NCBI GenBank assembly: GCA_014529385.2
Contig: CM043969.1
Span: 69,392,676 to 69,456,675 of the forward strand
Length of the DNA stretch: 64,000 nt
DNA from: Adiantum capillus-veneris
Lineage: Eukaryota > Streptophyta > Polypodiopsida > Polypodiales > Pteridaceae
Direction: 5' to 3'
Below the pieces are notes generated by a model. That model had not been told where the DNA came from. It made no database searches and saw nothing but the letters and a program-made list of their open reading frames with translations. The first letter of the stretch is position 1. Every line of letters starts with the position of its first letter. Positions 43,460 through 55,186 of the stretch are shown piece by piece. A program made the position numbers and the translations under genes.

Positions 43460-44560
43460 CTTGAGGCTAAGCACTCTCAAGAACCTCCTCACACCTGTGA
43501 AAGTTGGCCTCCTGGCCATCCTGGCCATCCAAGTACAAGGCTGAGTCGTTTGCAAACTCAACGTCTAGTAGCTCATCTCCCCAAATAGGGAGCACTAAGC
43601 CACGTAAACCAACCTACTATGAAACCAAAAACCTACTCATCACTTGAGCATAGAACAGAAAGAGGAAGGGGGCAAGAGGGCGGCCGTGTTTGACCCAACG
43701 TGTGAGCATGAAACGATCACCTCTACCTCCTGACAAAAGTACCTGATTGTTTGCTTGTCTGTACAAAGATGACACCCCTCTAATCCAAGTATCTGAGAAG
43801 CCCATCCTCCGTAGAGTGCCCTCCAAAAAATCCCAGTCAACTCTGTCGTAGGCCTTCTCAAAATCGAGAAGAAGAATCACCAGATCCTCACCACGGAGCC
43901 GAGCGAGGGCAGAAGCCTCCCAAAAAGTAAAGATGTTGTCAAGGATACTACGATCCTTGACAAAACCTGTCTGAGTCCCATGTATAATGCTCTCTAGAAG
44001 TGGCCAAATCCTCAAACTCAGAGCCTTGGCAAGAATTTTGTAGGCTGAGTTGCTTCTGGCTCTGAAGCAACTGACCTGTCAGGCCTTCTCAACTGACTAA
44101 CCTTGGCATGTGAATTCCGAGGTCCCATTGCCTCAAAGAAAGTGCCTGTCGCTCTGTCACCCACTTGGGTCCACTGAGATGCCTATCGATGAAAAGCAAA
44201 CTCATGACGCCTCTCCTCTATGCTAACGAGCTCCTGGTGAGCGTGCTATACTGCTCCTCCAACCAAGGACTGTCTGGATGCTGCTTCTGCATCCTCTGCA
44301 AGCAAGCAACGTCCTGTCGGAGACGCTACTCCTCCTCTCTTGCTGCAACCAGGCAAGCCAAGGACTCTTGAAGAAAGATGCAACTAAGTTGAGCAAGTCC
44401 TAAGGCCACTCTGTGAGCAGAAGAATCTTGCATGTCTAAGCTCTCTGTCCAAAGAGCCTCCACTCGCTCTCTAAGCACTGAGTCCAACAAGACCCTTTCT
44501 GGGATGCGAAGCATCGTGCTCCCCCTCCTGTGCCTATTAGGCACTACACGATCCATTCTC
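43460..44560 (-). pseudogene. LINE (non-LTR) ORF2 fragment with reverse transcriptase
   Basis: Minus-strand L1-type sequence. About 44560-44110 holds the pre-RT linker (LRERVEALWTESLDMQDSS, then a W-x2-VGDRATGTFFEAM-like segment). From about 44070 the RT reads NSAYKILAKALSLRIWPLLE, TGFVKDRSILDNIF, LLLDFEKAYDRVDWDFLE and ALYGGWASQ-like text in the neighbouring frame. The catalytic FADD motif appears as FANDSALYL (43556-43530), one catalytic Asp changed to Asn. About 200 residues between linker and RT are deleted near 44075-44110. It lies between two ~80-bp direct repeats inside copia B. Confidence 0.85.
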
Positions 44561-44889
44561 TAGCAAACTTGTGTTCCTCCTTGCCCCCAGTTTACAAACA
44601 TCCCATACTATTTTGTGAGTCATGTAGTATCATTTAGTTTGCGCACATCAAGCATGCACATGTCTACAACATGACATTTGTAGGTCGTCATGCAATTGGT
44701 CCAACCTTCCTCGAAGTTCTCCATGCCATACGACAAAAGACAGCCCGCAACAATTGAGATCCGAACGACCCTTTATTGACAGTACAACAATAATTTGTAC
44801 ACATAAAGAAGACGTGCACAAATTCAACAACCTCATCATGCGCAAAAAAAAATTCAAATATTGCTATATTGCTTATGTGAAAAGGGAAG

Positions 44890-44982
44890 AGGGGGGGGGG
44901 GGGGACTACCCTTGCACACAAAATGTGTGTTAAAGCACAAGGTTAAAAAAAAAAAGAACTTTAGTATTTCTTTGCTGACGAG
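44890..44982 (+). repeat. Direct repeat right of LINE fragment
   Basis: Partner of 43373-43456, preceded by a G run (44889-44904) and with a longer A tract. Confidence 0.8.
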
Positions 44983-45652
44983 CTGTAGGTCGATTTTTGC
45001 TTGTTTTGAAATCTGCTGCCCGATGCACTGCAAGCCCCAAAGCCAAAAAAAGAATTCTCAATTGAGCGCTGCCGAGCCTTGAAGCTTCCCCCTTTGCTGC
45101 TTGCAACTCAATGTTCAAACCTTCAAATCTCTAACACCTGTAGTGCTGCCATAATTGGCTCTAAATCCCCCAATTGCCTTAAAGCCTTTGCATCCAATTT
45201 CCTATTCAAGATCTAAGGACGCACACACAATTGAAAAGTAAACTTCTCAATTCCCCTTGCTTCAAGCTATGTTGGCTGCCTGAGAGCTTTAAGGCTCTTT
45301 GATTTTGCTCTTCATCAAGCTTTATCCCCTTGAGCCCTCGATGCCTTTGCACACAATCACTTCGGCTGTCCTTGCTAGGCTTGCTCAGTGTCGTCTCTAC
45401 AAGCTCAACGCGCAGACCCTTTCTCAAGCTTCAATGATCTATTGTGTTCCTCCAGATCTACAGTTTCTTTCAAGATTCCACCTTCGTCTTGGAGGGACTG
45501 CATGCGTCGAGAAGATGAGCGCTCTGATTCGTGTCAGATCTGATGCCACCGCGAAGCTCAAGCATGAGCTCCGAGCTCTGCCATAGCCGGCGAGCTCTGT
45601 CACTTCTGAGTCGGTCGTCGAAAAGCGATCGCGCGCACGGTTTGCTGCCAAA

Positions 45653-45664
45653 GCTCTGATACCA
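45653..45664 (-). other. Copia B primer binding site
   Basis: The minus strand reads TGGTATCAGAGC two bases after the LTR end, identical to the site at 15242. Confidence 0.88.
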
Positions 45665-45666
45665 AT

Positions 45667-45884
45667 TGATGAGTGCGTGTGTACACGAATGCGCGCGTGG
45701 TGCGGTGCGTGTGAGGAAGGGGGAAGAGAACAAGCCGGTGTGGGTGGAGCAGCATCACAAGACTTAAGATGAAGAGCTCCTTATTCTCATATCTAATGAA
45801 GATTTAGGGTATGTACACACGTGGACGGGCGATCGAACACTGGACATCCGGGCAGGCAAAAGGCATAGCGCTTTTACCCCAACA
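45667..45884 (-). repeat. Copia B 5' LTR
   Basis: The minus strand starts TGTTGGGGTAAAAGCGC and ends CACTCATCA, 218 bp. Its start resembles that of the copia at 15050; the rest differs. Its partner LTR is missing. Confidence 0.8.
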
Positions 45885-46440
45885 TGTGTGCATTGAATAC
45901 AGATGCTTCATAGAAAAAATTATCGTTAACAGCAGGCCCATTACATAACTTAACAAAAAAGAACGTTAAGTATTCATGGACTGCAAAAGTGCAAGATGCT
46001 TTTGAGAAGCTTAAGGAGAAGCTTATGTCTCAACATGTGCTCACACTACTAGATCTCTAAAAGCCATTTGAGGTCCAATGTGATGCTTGTGGTGATTGCT
46101 TTGGAGCTATTTTGCTTCAAAAAGGGCATGCCATAGCATATGAGAGTCAAAGACTCAACTCCTATAAGTGAGTAATGAGCAAATACGAAAAAGAGCTACT
46201 AGCTATTCTATATGCCCTAAATATGTGGAAACACTATCTCTTGGGGACTCCACTCATCCTACGAAAGGATCACAAAACCTCAAGAACTTCATGATGCAAA
46301 CCAAGCTCTCCGACAAACAAATGAGGTGGGCAAATTTTCTTTTGCAATTAAATTTCATATTGCTCACATTGTTGGCAAGCACAATCAAGTGGTTGATGCA
46401 CTTTCACAACGACCAAGGGTAAATGTGGTGTCTATAGCAA
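45885..46440 (+). pseudogene. G1 copy 2 RT end and RNase H
   Basis: Resumes at the RT connection (RCFIEKIIVN-like, near 45905) and runs through RNase H: FEVQCDACGDCFGAILLQKG, HAIAYESQR, SKYEKELLAILYALNMWKHY and the tether MRWANFLLQ, then KHNQVVDALSQRP. Stops occur at about 46058 and elsewhere. Closely related to 1100-1640. Confidence 0.8.
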
Positions 46441-47600
46441 CTCACAATGATCTAACTTTTATGATAGATGAGTATGCTACTGACCAAGACTTTAAGTACG
46501 TAATTATAGCCTTTGCAAAAGGGAAGAGAAAGGAACCATTCACCTTGAAGGATGGTTATCTTCCAAATGGCAATAGGCTATGTGTTAATCATCCATACAA
46601 TCAGAAAGTCATGTATAAATCCCATACTTCTCCTTATACGGGACAAAGAGGGATTCCATAGTCTACTCTTCGAGGAGTAGAAATGTATTTCTGTTGGTCT
46701 ACCATGAAAAGTAAACATACAAGAGTATGTTTCATCTAAGAAGTAGATTTAATTTCTCTTTCAACCTATCATCCACAAATGGATAACCAAAGTGAAATAA
46801 CTAATCTAATGATTCTTGAATCTACTAAAAGCCTATGTCATGGAAGTAGATCAACGTTCTCATTGATAGAAGTACCTACCTCTTATAGAGTATGCGTACA
46901 ATAACATTGTACATACTTCTATGGGGAAAGCACCTTTCGAGGTTAAAGAGGGAAGATCCAAAAGTCCCTTAATACTTAAAGTACATGGGAAGATCTTCAC
47001 CTGCTGATGAATATAGCCGAGACTCACAAGAATCTTTTCCAAAGATTAAAGAGGTTATATCCATCTCAAAGCAAAGGCAAAAAGGGTTGCTACCAATAAG
47101 CATAGAAGAGCCTTAGCCTTTAAGAAAAATGATTGGATCTTGCTAAAGTTTCTCAAGGCTCATCTAAGGCATACTACGGGCAAGAATCCTTCGGGCCACC
47201 AAGAGTATATTTCTAAACAAGCAAAAAGATACTATGGTCCTTTTTAAATTCTTAAGCCAATCAATGAGATGGCTTATCAATTAAAGATGCCCAACCATTG
47301 GCTCATGTACCATGTTTTCCATGAGAGCCTACGTAAGCCTTACAAAGGAGTGTCATCAAAAGAAGCAATATGCAGACTCTCCAAAAATCAAAGATCAAGA
47401 AGAAGTACTTCAATCTGAGTCCATCCTATGACATGAAGATAAGGTATTAAGAAACGGTAAGATTATCTGACGATATCTTATTAAGTTAAAGAATCATCCT
47501 TTTAAAGATGCTAAATGGATGCAAGGAACCTAGCTTAAGGATAATATGAACCTTGTCATTGCTTGCAATGTTGCACTAGAGTAAGCATATGAAAATGCAT
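46441..47600 (+). pseudogene. G1 copy 2 integrase (deleted) and chromodomain
   Basis: FTLKDGYLPNGNRLCV and the start of the zinc finger (SHTSPYTGQRG, the second His changed to Gln) are present. Near 46715-46760 the sequence jumps from the finger to the YHPQMDNQSEITN segment, so CxxC, the first two catalytic aspartates and the core between them are deleted. The end GKAPFEVKEGRSKSP and the chromodomain (RYLIKLKNHPFKDAKWM, about 47473-47523) remain with stops. Confidence 0.78.
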
Positions 47601-47920
47601 TTTAAATGATAAATGTTTTTGTCTTATAAGAATAGTTCTCTTTTTATTGTGCACACATTTAAATAGTATGCATGCTTAGAATCATGTTTGTAGTGACGAC
47701 GTCTCCTAAACACCAAGTAGAACTTGTCACTCTACTTTGAAAGTATGATATGGACTAAAGAGCAGACATGCTTGCGGCAGCTACGTCTCCCAAGCACCAA
47801 ATGGATTAGTCATCCATCTTGGAATGATCGTAGGGTAAAAAGGGATCCTCTACCCGCTAAGAAACATGGACTAATGGCTAGGATTTATCTTCTCTACCTC
47901 ATAGTCGAGGACGACTATGA

Positions 47921-47937
47921 TTTCAAGAGAGAGGTAA
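47921..47937 (+). other. G1 copy 2 polypurine tract
   Basis: TTCAAGAGAGAGGTAA lies directly before TGCCATAAAATC, parallel to 3449-3465. Confidence 0.75.
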
Positions 47938-49561
47938 TGCCATAAAATCTAATATCTAGCTAACCCAAATGATTTTCTCATATTAAACTAGTCATTTAAT
48001 GTGGGAGAATAAATGGGAACAAGACTTAGAATAGAGACATGTGCTTCTAGACCTATCTCAGCAGGGGACCAAAAGGAGAGATGGTTGCCTCTCAATAGGG
48101 GTCCAAAAGGAGACGGTCTACCAAAGAGCAATGTGCAATAAGTGCTTCTAGTCTTATCTCAACAGGGGACCAAGAGAAGAGATGGTTATATCTCAATACG
48201 GGTCCAAAAGAAGTTAGTCTATCAAAGAACAATGTGCATCTAATGGAGCTTAAAAGACCTTAGGGTTAGCTTCATTAAAGACCTCCAATAGTTAGTGTTA
48301 AAAGTCCTTTGACCTTAGGCAAGCTAGGAGCTTGAGGTGGGAACCCGACCTAAGCTTGAGGTGCTTGTTGTGCTTGACGACTAAGGTGGTTGAGGTGCTT
48401 GTCATGCTTGATGACTAAGGTGCTTGAGGTGCTTGTCATGATTGATGAGGAAGGTTCTTGAGAATCTTCTTATGCATGGGGGGTAAGGTGCTTGAGTCAA
48501 AAAGAGACCCTACAAAGGAGGGGGAAAGCCCCAAAGTTAGGGGAATCTTTGACTTAACCTCCCACTTACCCAAAAGGCACCCTTTTCTCAAGGGGCACAT
48601 GGGACACATATCAGACTCTCCCTATGCTTAGCTACATGGTGTGCTTGAATGCTATTGGCCGAGCTAAAGAGGGGTTCAATGAGCTTCTACTCCCATTCAA
48701 CAAATATGTAGATACTTTCAAGCTCTCTCTCTCTCTAAGGAGTAAGGAAGACACTTGTCCAAAGACTACCCATGTTCTTGAAATTCATGGTGCATATGAT
48801 TGGCTAGGGGGTAGAACTCGCCCCAAGCAAGCAAGGGGTGTGCTGGGTGGGTATACACCTCTCACACACTCACTTTGTGGATTCATTCTCACTTGGTGAA
48901 ATTAGAGGAACTCCACCTCCTTCTCCAAGCTTGTGAGAAGTGAGAGCCTACACCAACACTCTTGGCTATGGAATGCAAATCCAACCAAGAGCCATGCTTC
49001 AATGCTTAAGCTTGTCATCTTCTCCATATTCATTACTATGCTATTATCTATGCTAGCAAGAAGAGTGATGATAAGTGAGGAACTATTTCTTTCTCCTATG
49101 GAATGTTTCTTCTTCCTTTTCCCTACCCTTCCCTGCTAGCTCTCTCCACCTTCGAAGGTGTTTGAGGCCTTGGGACTGAGGCATTTTATAATTAATGCTT
49201 TCTACAAAGTTTATGTTATGCTTGTGATGCATGAAGCTTTCCATCTTCATTGCATCACCTAGGTCACAAGGAGCACAAAGATTGTATTGTACCAAGTCTC
49301 TCTTGATGGGAGAAACTATAATACAGATGCCTATTGGAGGGGGGACCGGCTCCATATGAATCCGGTCCTCAATAGTTGTCATGTTCTCTAAACTCTCTCT
49401 CTTGCAAAAGTATTGCCCATGCCAAGTTAACTAAGTACCATGTCTATGTTGCTACCATCAATTAACTTCACCCGCTATACTCACAAAGTAATCTCACAAA
49501 AGTGATTTATCTAATTTCCTAATTCCGCTACTCCCAAAGTTCGTAGGCCATTTCCATTACA
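47938..49561 (+). repeat. 3' LTR of G1 copy 2
   Basis: About 1.62 kb, from TGCCATAAAATC to CCATTACA, followed by the target duplication TCAAT. It is the only complete LTR of this family in the window. It contains a tandem duplication near 48039-48240 (GTGCTTCTAG(A/T)C(C/T)TATCTCA twice) that the 5' LTR lacks in this form, and three minisatellite units at 48356-48460. Confidence 0.9.
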
Positions 49562-49566
49562 TCAAT

Positions 49567-50830
49567 GCTAGAAATACGTTGCCAAAGATTCTTGAGATTT
49601 AGGCCTTTATCATTATTTTGGTATTTAAATGCCACCATTTTTTCCAACAGGTTAGAGTATGTATGATCCTCTTGATTCTTTTGTTGTACATTGGTAGCGC
49701 TTTGTGTAATAGGTTTTCAGGTTACAATAGGGGTTGATGAAGTCTTTGGAAGCTTGCTAAGCTTCTTAAGGGTTGCTCCTTGTTGCACTTTTTCTTTACC
49801 CATTTTGAGAAGAGACTGTAGGAGTGGGTTGATTTTCTATAATTGAGTTTCCAACAACAATTTTGAAGCCCACTTTGTTCTTGATCCCTATGTGACTATA
49901 TTTTGCAATTGTCTTGTTGTCCACTTGATGGACCTTGGGTTTTGATAACCATATGTGGATATTATTGTTGTAAAAGTCTTGTCCTTGTGGTAGAGGATGA
50001 GCGATCCATTTGGAGGTGGTATTACCCTTGGTTGTGGTTGGCTACCTTTTTGTGGAACTTTGTGCCACATGATTGTTCTTAGTGGTTCGAGGTTGAGCTA
50101 CTATTTTAGGTAACCATATTTGATCTATCAGCCACCTACCCACAACTCAGCTACCTTGACCTGCTACATCACGCACACATGACCATAAATGTTAGTGTCC
50201 AACTTCTCAGAATCCATTCAATAACAGAACCAACTTGCCAATGAATTAGGTTATTAAACTATAGGGGTAGAGTGTTGAGTTTACACCTACTTGGGGAACC
50301 TTAAGTACCCCCCCTAGGACTTTCCCCAACCAAACTCATGTCAAGTAAAATAAATAAATACTCAAAGAACAAAATAAATAATAGGATGACATTGGGCATT
50401 CACTTGAGATGCATAAAATTTAACACGCTCTATGTAGCTAATTATGGACATAAATAGGTAGACCACCTTGATAAAGAAGCTACCATGGATACTCCAAGAG
50501 TATGTCTACTATCAGATACACATTGAGTTTTCAATTGCCAGCTTGTCACAAAAAAGAATGCCATCTTGAGCATATGTTGCCTCATAGAAAATTGAGTTAT
50601 AAATTACACTACATTCCCAAATCCCCATTTGTGAACTTTGAACACATAATGTCCAAGATTTACAACATAATACATTGTGCATAATCCCGCCAAGCAGTGC
50701 ATCCATAGTGTTTTGTATATGTCATGTTGGTTCCTTGCTAGATGCTATGTGCTTTTGAACTCCACTGTTTATGTGCTCCAAGAAATTTTCCCTTATGGCC
50801 AAAAATGTATGTGTTGCACCATTGGCTCCC
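49567..50830. other. No gene recognised
   Basis: Unassigned AT-rich sequence. No recognisable frame. Confidence 0.4.
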
Positions 50831-50834
50831 TCCA

Positions 50835-52562
50835 TTTTGATCAAAGAGGGGAGTATATGTAAAGAATTCACTGTATATTTTGCTATAGAGGGATTAAACA
50901 CCAATTTATTGTGTCATAACAAAGTGATGTTCACGAGGAAAAACAAATCACTTATGGAGATGGACGACACATGGTTAAAAACCAAGCTGTTTCACATGTG
51001 TTTTGGCTTCAGGTTGTCATGTGTGTTGCTTATGTAGTGAACATGTGTGCCACTAATGCTTTGTAGTCTATCACTCCATATGAGGCTTGGCATGGCAAGA
51101 AGCCATCTAGAAGGCACGTGTGTGTGTTTGGATTTTTCTTTGGTTCCAGAGAAACAACGTACAAAATTGGATGACAAGGCTATAGATTAGATTTTCGTTA
51201 GTTACAAAGTAGAAAGGAAATGTTGTTCATTACTTGGTTTATGTATGCATTACAAGGTGAGATGTTAAGTATGCTATCTTACAGGTGGGAAAGATCCATC
51301 TGTGTTTGGTTGCTTGGCTTATGACTTGGTGCTTAAGCAAGAACATGCAAAGCTGGATGATAAGATTGTGAAATATATTTTTGCTAGTTACACTCCAGAA
51401 AGAAAAGGTTACATGCTGCATATGATTTGTCAATATGTTATTTTCATGGAAGATGTAGTACATCCCTTGTTAGCATGTACCAAGAAGACAAATATGAACT
51501 CAAAAGTGCATATGATGCATTGTTGCGTCTATTAAATGGTGGGAGTAAAAAATTAATTCCCAATGAGGCACACATGCAGCCGATGTAAGTTTCAAATGAT
51601 GTTATAGATCAACATGCACATTTACAAGATTTAATTGATGAGAATAGGGCAAAAAATGAGCAAGCTAGGCCAAAATGGTTGGTGCAAACCTTTTGTGATA
51701 GTAAATTGGATGCTTCTTTGTCTAGTCATACTCTTTTAGGTCCATAGTTTGCCTCTTATGCATCACATTGTATGTTATGGCTAGTTTGTATGGCTAGGGA
51801 GAACCTAAGTCATTTGCCTATTGCTACCCTTATGGAGACAAGTTTGAAGGTTAGTCTTCATGATGCTAGAGACTAACTTGATGTCACTCTCTATCATCAC
51901 ATTGATGGTTCCTTGATTTATGTATGCATTACATCAGTATGTTGTCTCAAAGGTGAGAATATTTATGCATGGTTGAGGGTCTTTGCATTAGAAAGTAGTC
52001 AACAAATGTTTCAATAGTTGTGGAACTATACATCCTTGGTGCTTTTATCCCAAGGAGGGATTATTACCAAAGGTTTGCATGCTTTTTTAGACTTGGATTG
52101 GTTTTCATCAAGTCGAAGTGTCCACTAGTGATTTTTGTTTCATGCATAGAAGCTCATATATATCTTCAAAAGAAGCTTACAATGGCCGTCTCTATTTGTT
52201 GAGGCTAAGTAAGGGTAGCTTTCATAGGTACTATCAAGTGCATTTGGCTCAAATTCCTTTTGATTAACTTGGCTGTTGTTTCCATCACTATTATCATTAA
52301 AATTTAGAGTTCTTTGGCAGTTGCAAACATCTCACTATTTCTTGCTTGCATAAAGAACATTGAGGTGGATTATCATTTTTTTAAGGAGATTCTCTCTACA
52401 GAAGCGTTGAACTTTATGGGCTCATGTAGAACAACACTATTACTCTTTTTACAAAGTCTCTGTCTCTTGAGAAGTTTGACCTATGTGGACAGATCACTTG
52501 GGTCTAGCACTTCCCTATACATGAGTTGAAACTCATGTTCGCCGCAGTAATCTCAAAAGGAT
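50835..52562 (+). pseudogene. Copia Pol remnant (copia E)
   Basis: A heavily decayed relative of the minus-strand copia D at 55187-58250. RGEYM and RGIKHQFIVS (about 50850-50920) match the integrase core. FGCLAYDLVLKQEHAKLDDK and KGYMLHMICQYVIFMEDVV (51302-51460) are the integrase C-terminus. KWLVQTFCDSKLDASLS (about 51675) is the linker. PIATLMETSLKVSLHDA (about 51818) follows, so most of RT, including YVDD, is deleted. RNase H traces are VSTSDFCFM (about 52118) and HIEVDYHF (about 52358). A 3' LTR follows. Confidence 0.7.
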
Positions 52563-52765
52563 TCGTTACCAAATTATGGTAGTGATGTGTACGAACACAG
52601 TTAGGGCCACCAAGACACTGTTTTCCCAATCAAGGAGGTTTTCTTCCCCTAGGTTTTTTATACACCCATCACTCTCTGGCAAGCCTTGTATTTGTATGAA
52701 CAAACTCAATAATTCTACTTCCTATATCGTGTGCTTTTAAGCATCTCCTTCGTCTTCTCTATTTT
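52563..52765 (+). repeat. 3' LTR of copia E
   Basis: CGTTACCAAATTATGGTAGTGATGTGT and the following text match the copia D LTR read on the minus strand (TTACCATATACATGTGGTAG..., ACACCCATCACTCTCTGGC against ACGCCCATCACTCTAGGGC, CTTCGTCTTCTC). Confidence 0.72.
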
Positions 52766-52995
52766 TGCTTGAATTTTTTTAGGTGTGCTTTTGTTGTTTT
52801 CCCTTTGCAAACCTATATCACCTCCACTTGTATGCAATATTTTTCTAGTTTATGTGTTTGCGGTGGATGATATTTTAGTGGTGCTTTTGTAAAGAGGTAG
52901 ACATTCATGATTGAACTAAGACCACTCTAAGTGCACAATAGGGAAAAGGGGTTAGAAGTATTCAATGGAGAGGATCTCCAAGTTGATCAGTGTTC

Positions 52996-53028
52996 TGTGT
53001 GTGTGTGTGTGTGTGCGTGTGTGTGCAC
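52996..53028. repeat. (GT)n microsatellite
   Basis: GT run with one GC interruption. Confidence 0.92.
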
Positions 53029-53090
53029 GTGCGCGTGAGTGCGCGCGCATGCGATAAATAAATACAAAAGAGGACACCACTCTACTATTG

Positions 53091-53101
53091 TTCTCTCTCT
53101 C

Positions 53102-53167
<66 letters not shown>

Positions 53168-53168
53168 A
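53091..53168. repeat. (CT)n(CA)n microsatellite
   Basis: About 50 bases of CT with one GT, followed by about 25 bases of CA. Confidence 0.95.
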
Positions 53169-53194
53169 TGAAGTTTTGGATTCCTTTTACAAGT

Positions 53195-53860
53195 TAATGG
53201 TGATGCAAGCTTTATATAAGTAAGGTCCAAGAATATCTAGATAGCATAACTATTCTAGATAGTGGAGCATGTGTAGCCATTGCTACAGAAGAAATATGGA
53301 AGAAGTGGGATAAACCAACCCTTAGACAAACGCACACAACGCTGCAACTTGTAGATAGCTACATAGAATGACCCGTAGCGATATTGGAGCAGGTGATAGT
53401 CACTTCCTGTATAATAGATTAAGAGCATATATTTGTCATAGTGGATTTTGGCAAGGACAACAATTTTGACACTATTTTGGGGGGTCCATTCATAAAGTAG
53501 CTCAAAGGGGTTCAGGATCAAGGTTGCGACCACATTTACCAAAGGCATGACCAAATGGAAACCAAAATAAACCTAAGAGACCACTCTTCTAGAGGTGCCA
53601 CGACAATAGCGATTAAAGAATTTTACTTAAGCACCAAGGGTGGATCAGAGATTCTTCATATAGAGGATGAAGCATAGGTTCCATATCTCTTTCCCAAATA
53701 TCTCTTTGAGCCTTTTGGATGGGATCAAATACTAGCAACATTGGATGTATATGTAAATAAGGTAACTCCTACCAAGGTTTGCGATGACGTGGATATGATA
53801 TTATTTCAATGTGAATGGTGCAAAAAGTTCAAGAGAGCCTGAATGACAACAAAGAGAGGT
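53195..53860 (+). pseudogene. Retropepsin remnant of an unplaced LTR element
   Basis: One frame with four stops reads ILDSGACVAIATEEIWKKW (from about 53252) and HTTLQLVDSYIE, then VIVTSC, HIFVIVDFGKDNNFDTILGG and PFIK (about 53500). This is a full retroviral-type aspartic protease fold, with DSG at the active site and ILG near the end. It is unlike the G1, G2 or copia proteases here. Downstream text (YLSTKGGSEILHIEDEA, FPKYLFEPFGWD, LFQCEWCKKFKRA) is open but unassigned. Probably gypsy-type. Confidence 0.6.
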
Positions 53861-53989
53861 CTGATGACCATGTAGGCGAGTAAGGCATGAAAGATATCTC
53901 TCTGAGACAAATTATGGCAACAAAGAAGCTTACAACATAGTTCCCTATTTTATGTTTTGTTTTGAAAGGAGCTAATGAGAACTTTTAGT

Positions 53990-54580
53990 TTGAGAGCACA
54001 AAAATTCGGACAAACAACTATGTCATGGATCATGTTGTAAAAGCGCAAACAACGAGAACATATCAACAATGGGAAGATATCATCATTGACATACTTGAAG
54101 ATTCGAGACCAATTGTTTTGGAGGATCAAACTCTAACTAATTGAGAATTAAAAGCTCATGAAGAAGCAATGTTTCTAAGATCCACTGTCCAACTATAATA
54201 GATCTTGGTGCTCCAAATATTTTAACATTTTATAGCAATTGGATAATGATGGGAAAGCCACCAATCAAAGAGAAAAATTAAATAGTTCACCCAAGTTCTA
54301 AAACACCAATTCCTAACTTTGGTGTGGCAGAAGCCATACTCAAGTTGAGTTATGGAGAATTTCGGACTAGACTCCTATCACATCAATGAGAGTCTAGTCT
54401 TAACAAAAAACTGGATGAACATCTTCTTTGGACAGCAACCAATAGTGTCAAAAACAACAACAATGATAGTTGTAGATGCATGTCAAGACCATGCAAAAAA
54501 GACACAACCATCCATGGAAGAAAAGTTAAGTAGATCAACCTCGCAAGTCACCTTTACCTTCAACAAGTCTCTGTAAAACT
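53990..54580 (+). other. Unassigned degraded coding-like stretch
   Basis: Open pieces such as IIDLGAPNILTFYSNWIMMG (54195-54255), HINESLVLTKNWMNIFF and a lysine/threonine-rich continuation to 54576. TIIDLGA could be a second, degraded protease active-site strand (D-x-G), but the rest does not fit well. It follows the retropepsin remnant and may belong to the same element. No function is assigned. Confidence 0.25.
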
Positions 54581-55181
54581 TCATACAAAGCCTCTACATC
54601 AACAACCAAACTGTCAACAATGCAATGAAAACCTAAGAAAAAAGTTTCTCAACCAAAATTTCCATCGCAATGAAGCCTCAAAAGAAAGTCAAATAGAATC
54701 AACCAGATCCTGTCATCCAAACAGCACATTAAAGTTAAAGAACTAGTTTGGATACAATCACAAGAACAACCTCAACAGCCAAAGTTGACAGGGTGGGTAA
54801 CATCTTATGAGTCAATCATTATTCAAAGCTACTTTCATGGAAACACTACTTGTTGGGTCAACATACCCAAGATAATAGCCCGGGGATACTCATTCCTAGA
54901 CAACCAGTCCACAAAGAGCAAACAAAGCTATCAACATAAAAGAAACACCTCAACCATGAGGAATAACAACAAAAATATCCAAAATAAAAGACCATAAAAA
55001 AACAAGCAACATGGAAAATATGGGTACGAAAGTCAGAACTCCACCAAACTACTACATGGTTAGGCTTCATCAATATAATCAAAATCCAACAGCATTAAAA
55101 GACTTAAGCTACAATTGTCACTTCTCACTCATGAAACTCATGGGTGTTCTTTTATTTTTCGATCAATAAAATTTATTTCCG
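54581..55181. other. No gene recognised
   Basis: A/C-rich sequence with no domain. Confidence 0.4.
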
Positions 55182-55186
55182 AACAC

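Larger units (their letters stand above)
41083..45884 (-). mobile_element. Minus-strand Ty1/copia fragment (copia B)
   Basis: On the minus strand: LTR, primer site, leader, an interval holding a LINE fragment and degenerate repeats, a zinc knuckle, a protease start, then a break at 41082. Integrase, RT, RNase H and the 3' LTR are absent. It was inserted into G1 RT: G1 sequence continues at 45885 with TGTGTGCAT, matching position about 1102 of copy 1. Confidence 0.8.
39932..49561 (+). mobile_element. G1 Ty3/gypsy insertion with nested elements
   Basis: Outer element bounded by the 5-bp duplication TCAAT at 39927-39931 and 49562-49566. The 5' LTR (39932-41082) is cut short, its primer site, gag, protease and most of RT are gone, and the internal region resumes at 45885 in RT. 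Between lies a minus-strand copia fragment that itself holds a LINE fragment. The remaining internal part (45885-47937) and the 3' LTR follow. One deletion removing the G1 5' half and the copia 3' half explains the fused junction at about 41082. About 9.6 kb in total. Confidence 0.85.
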
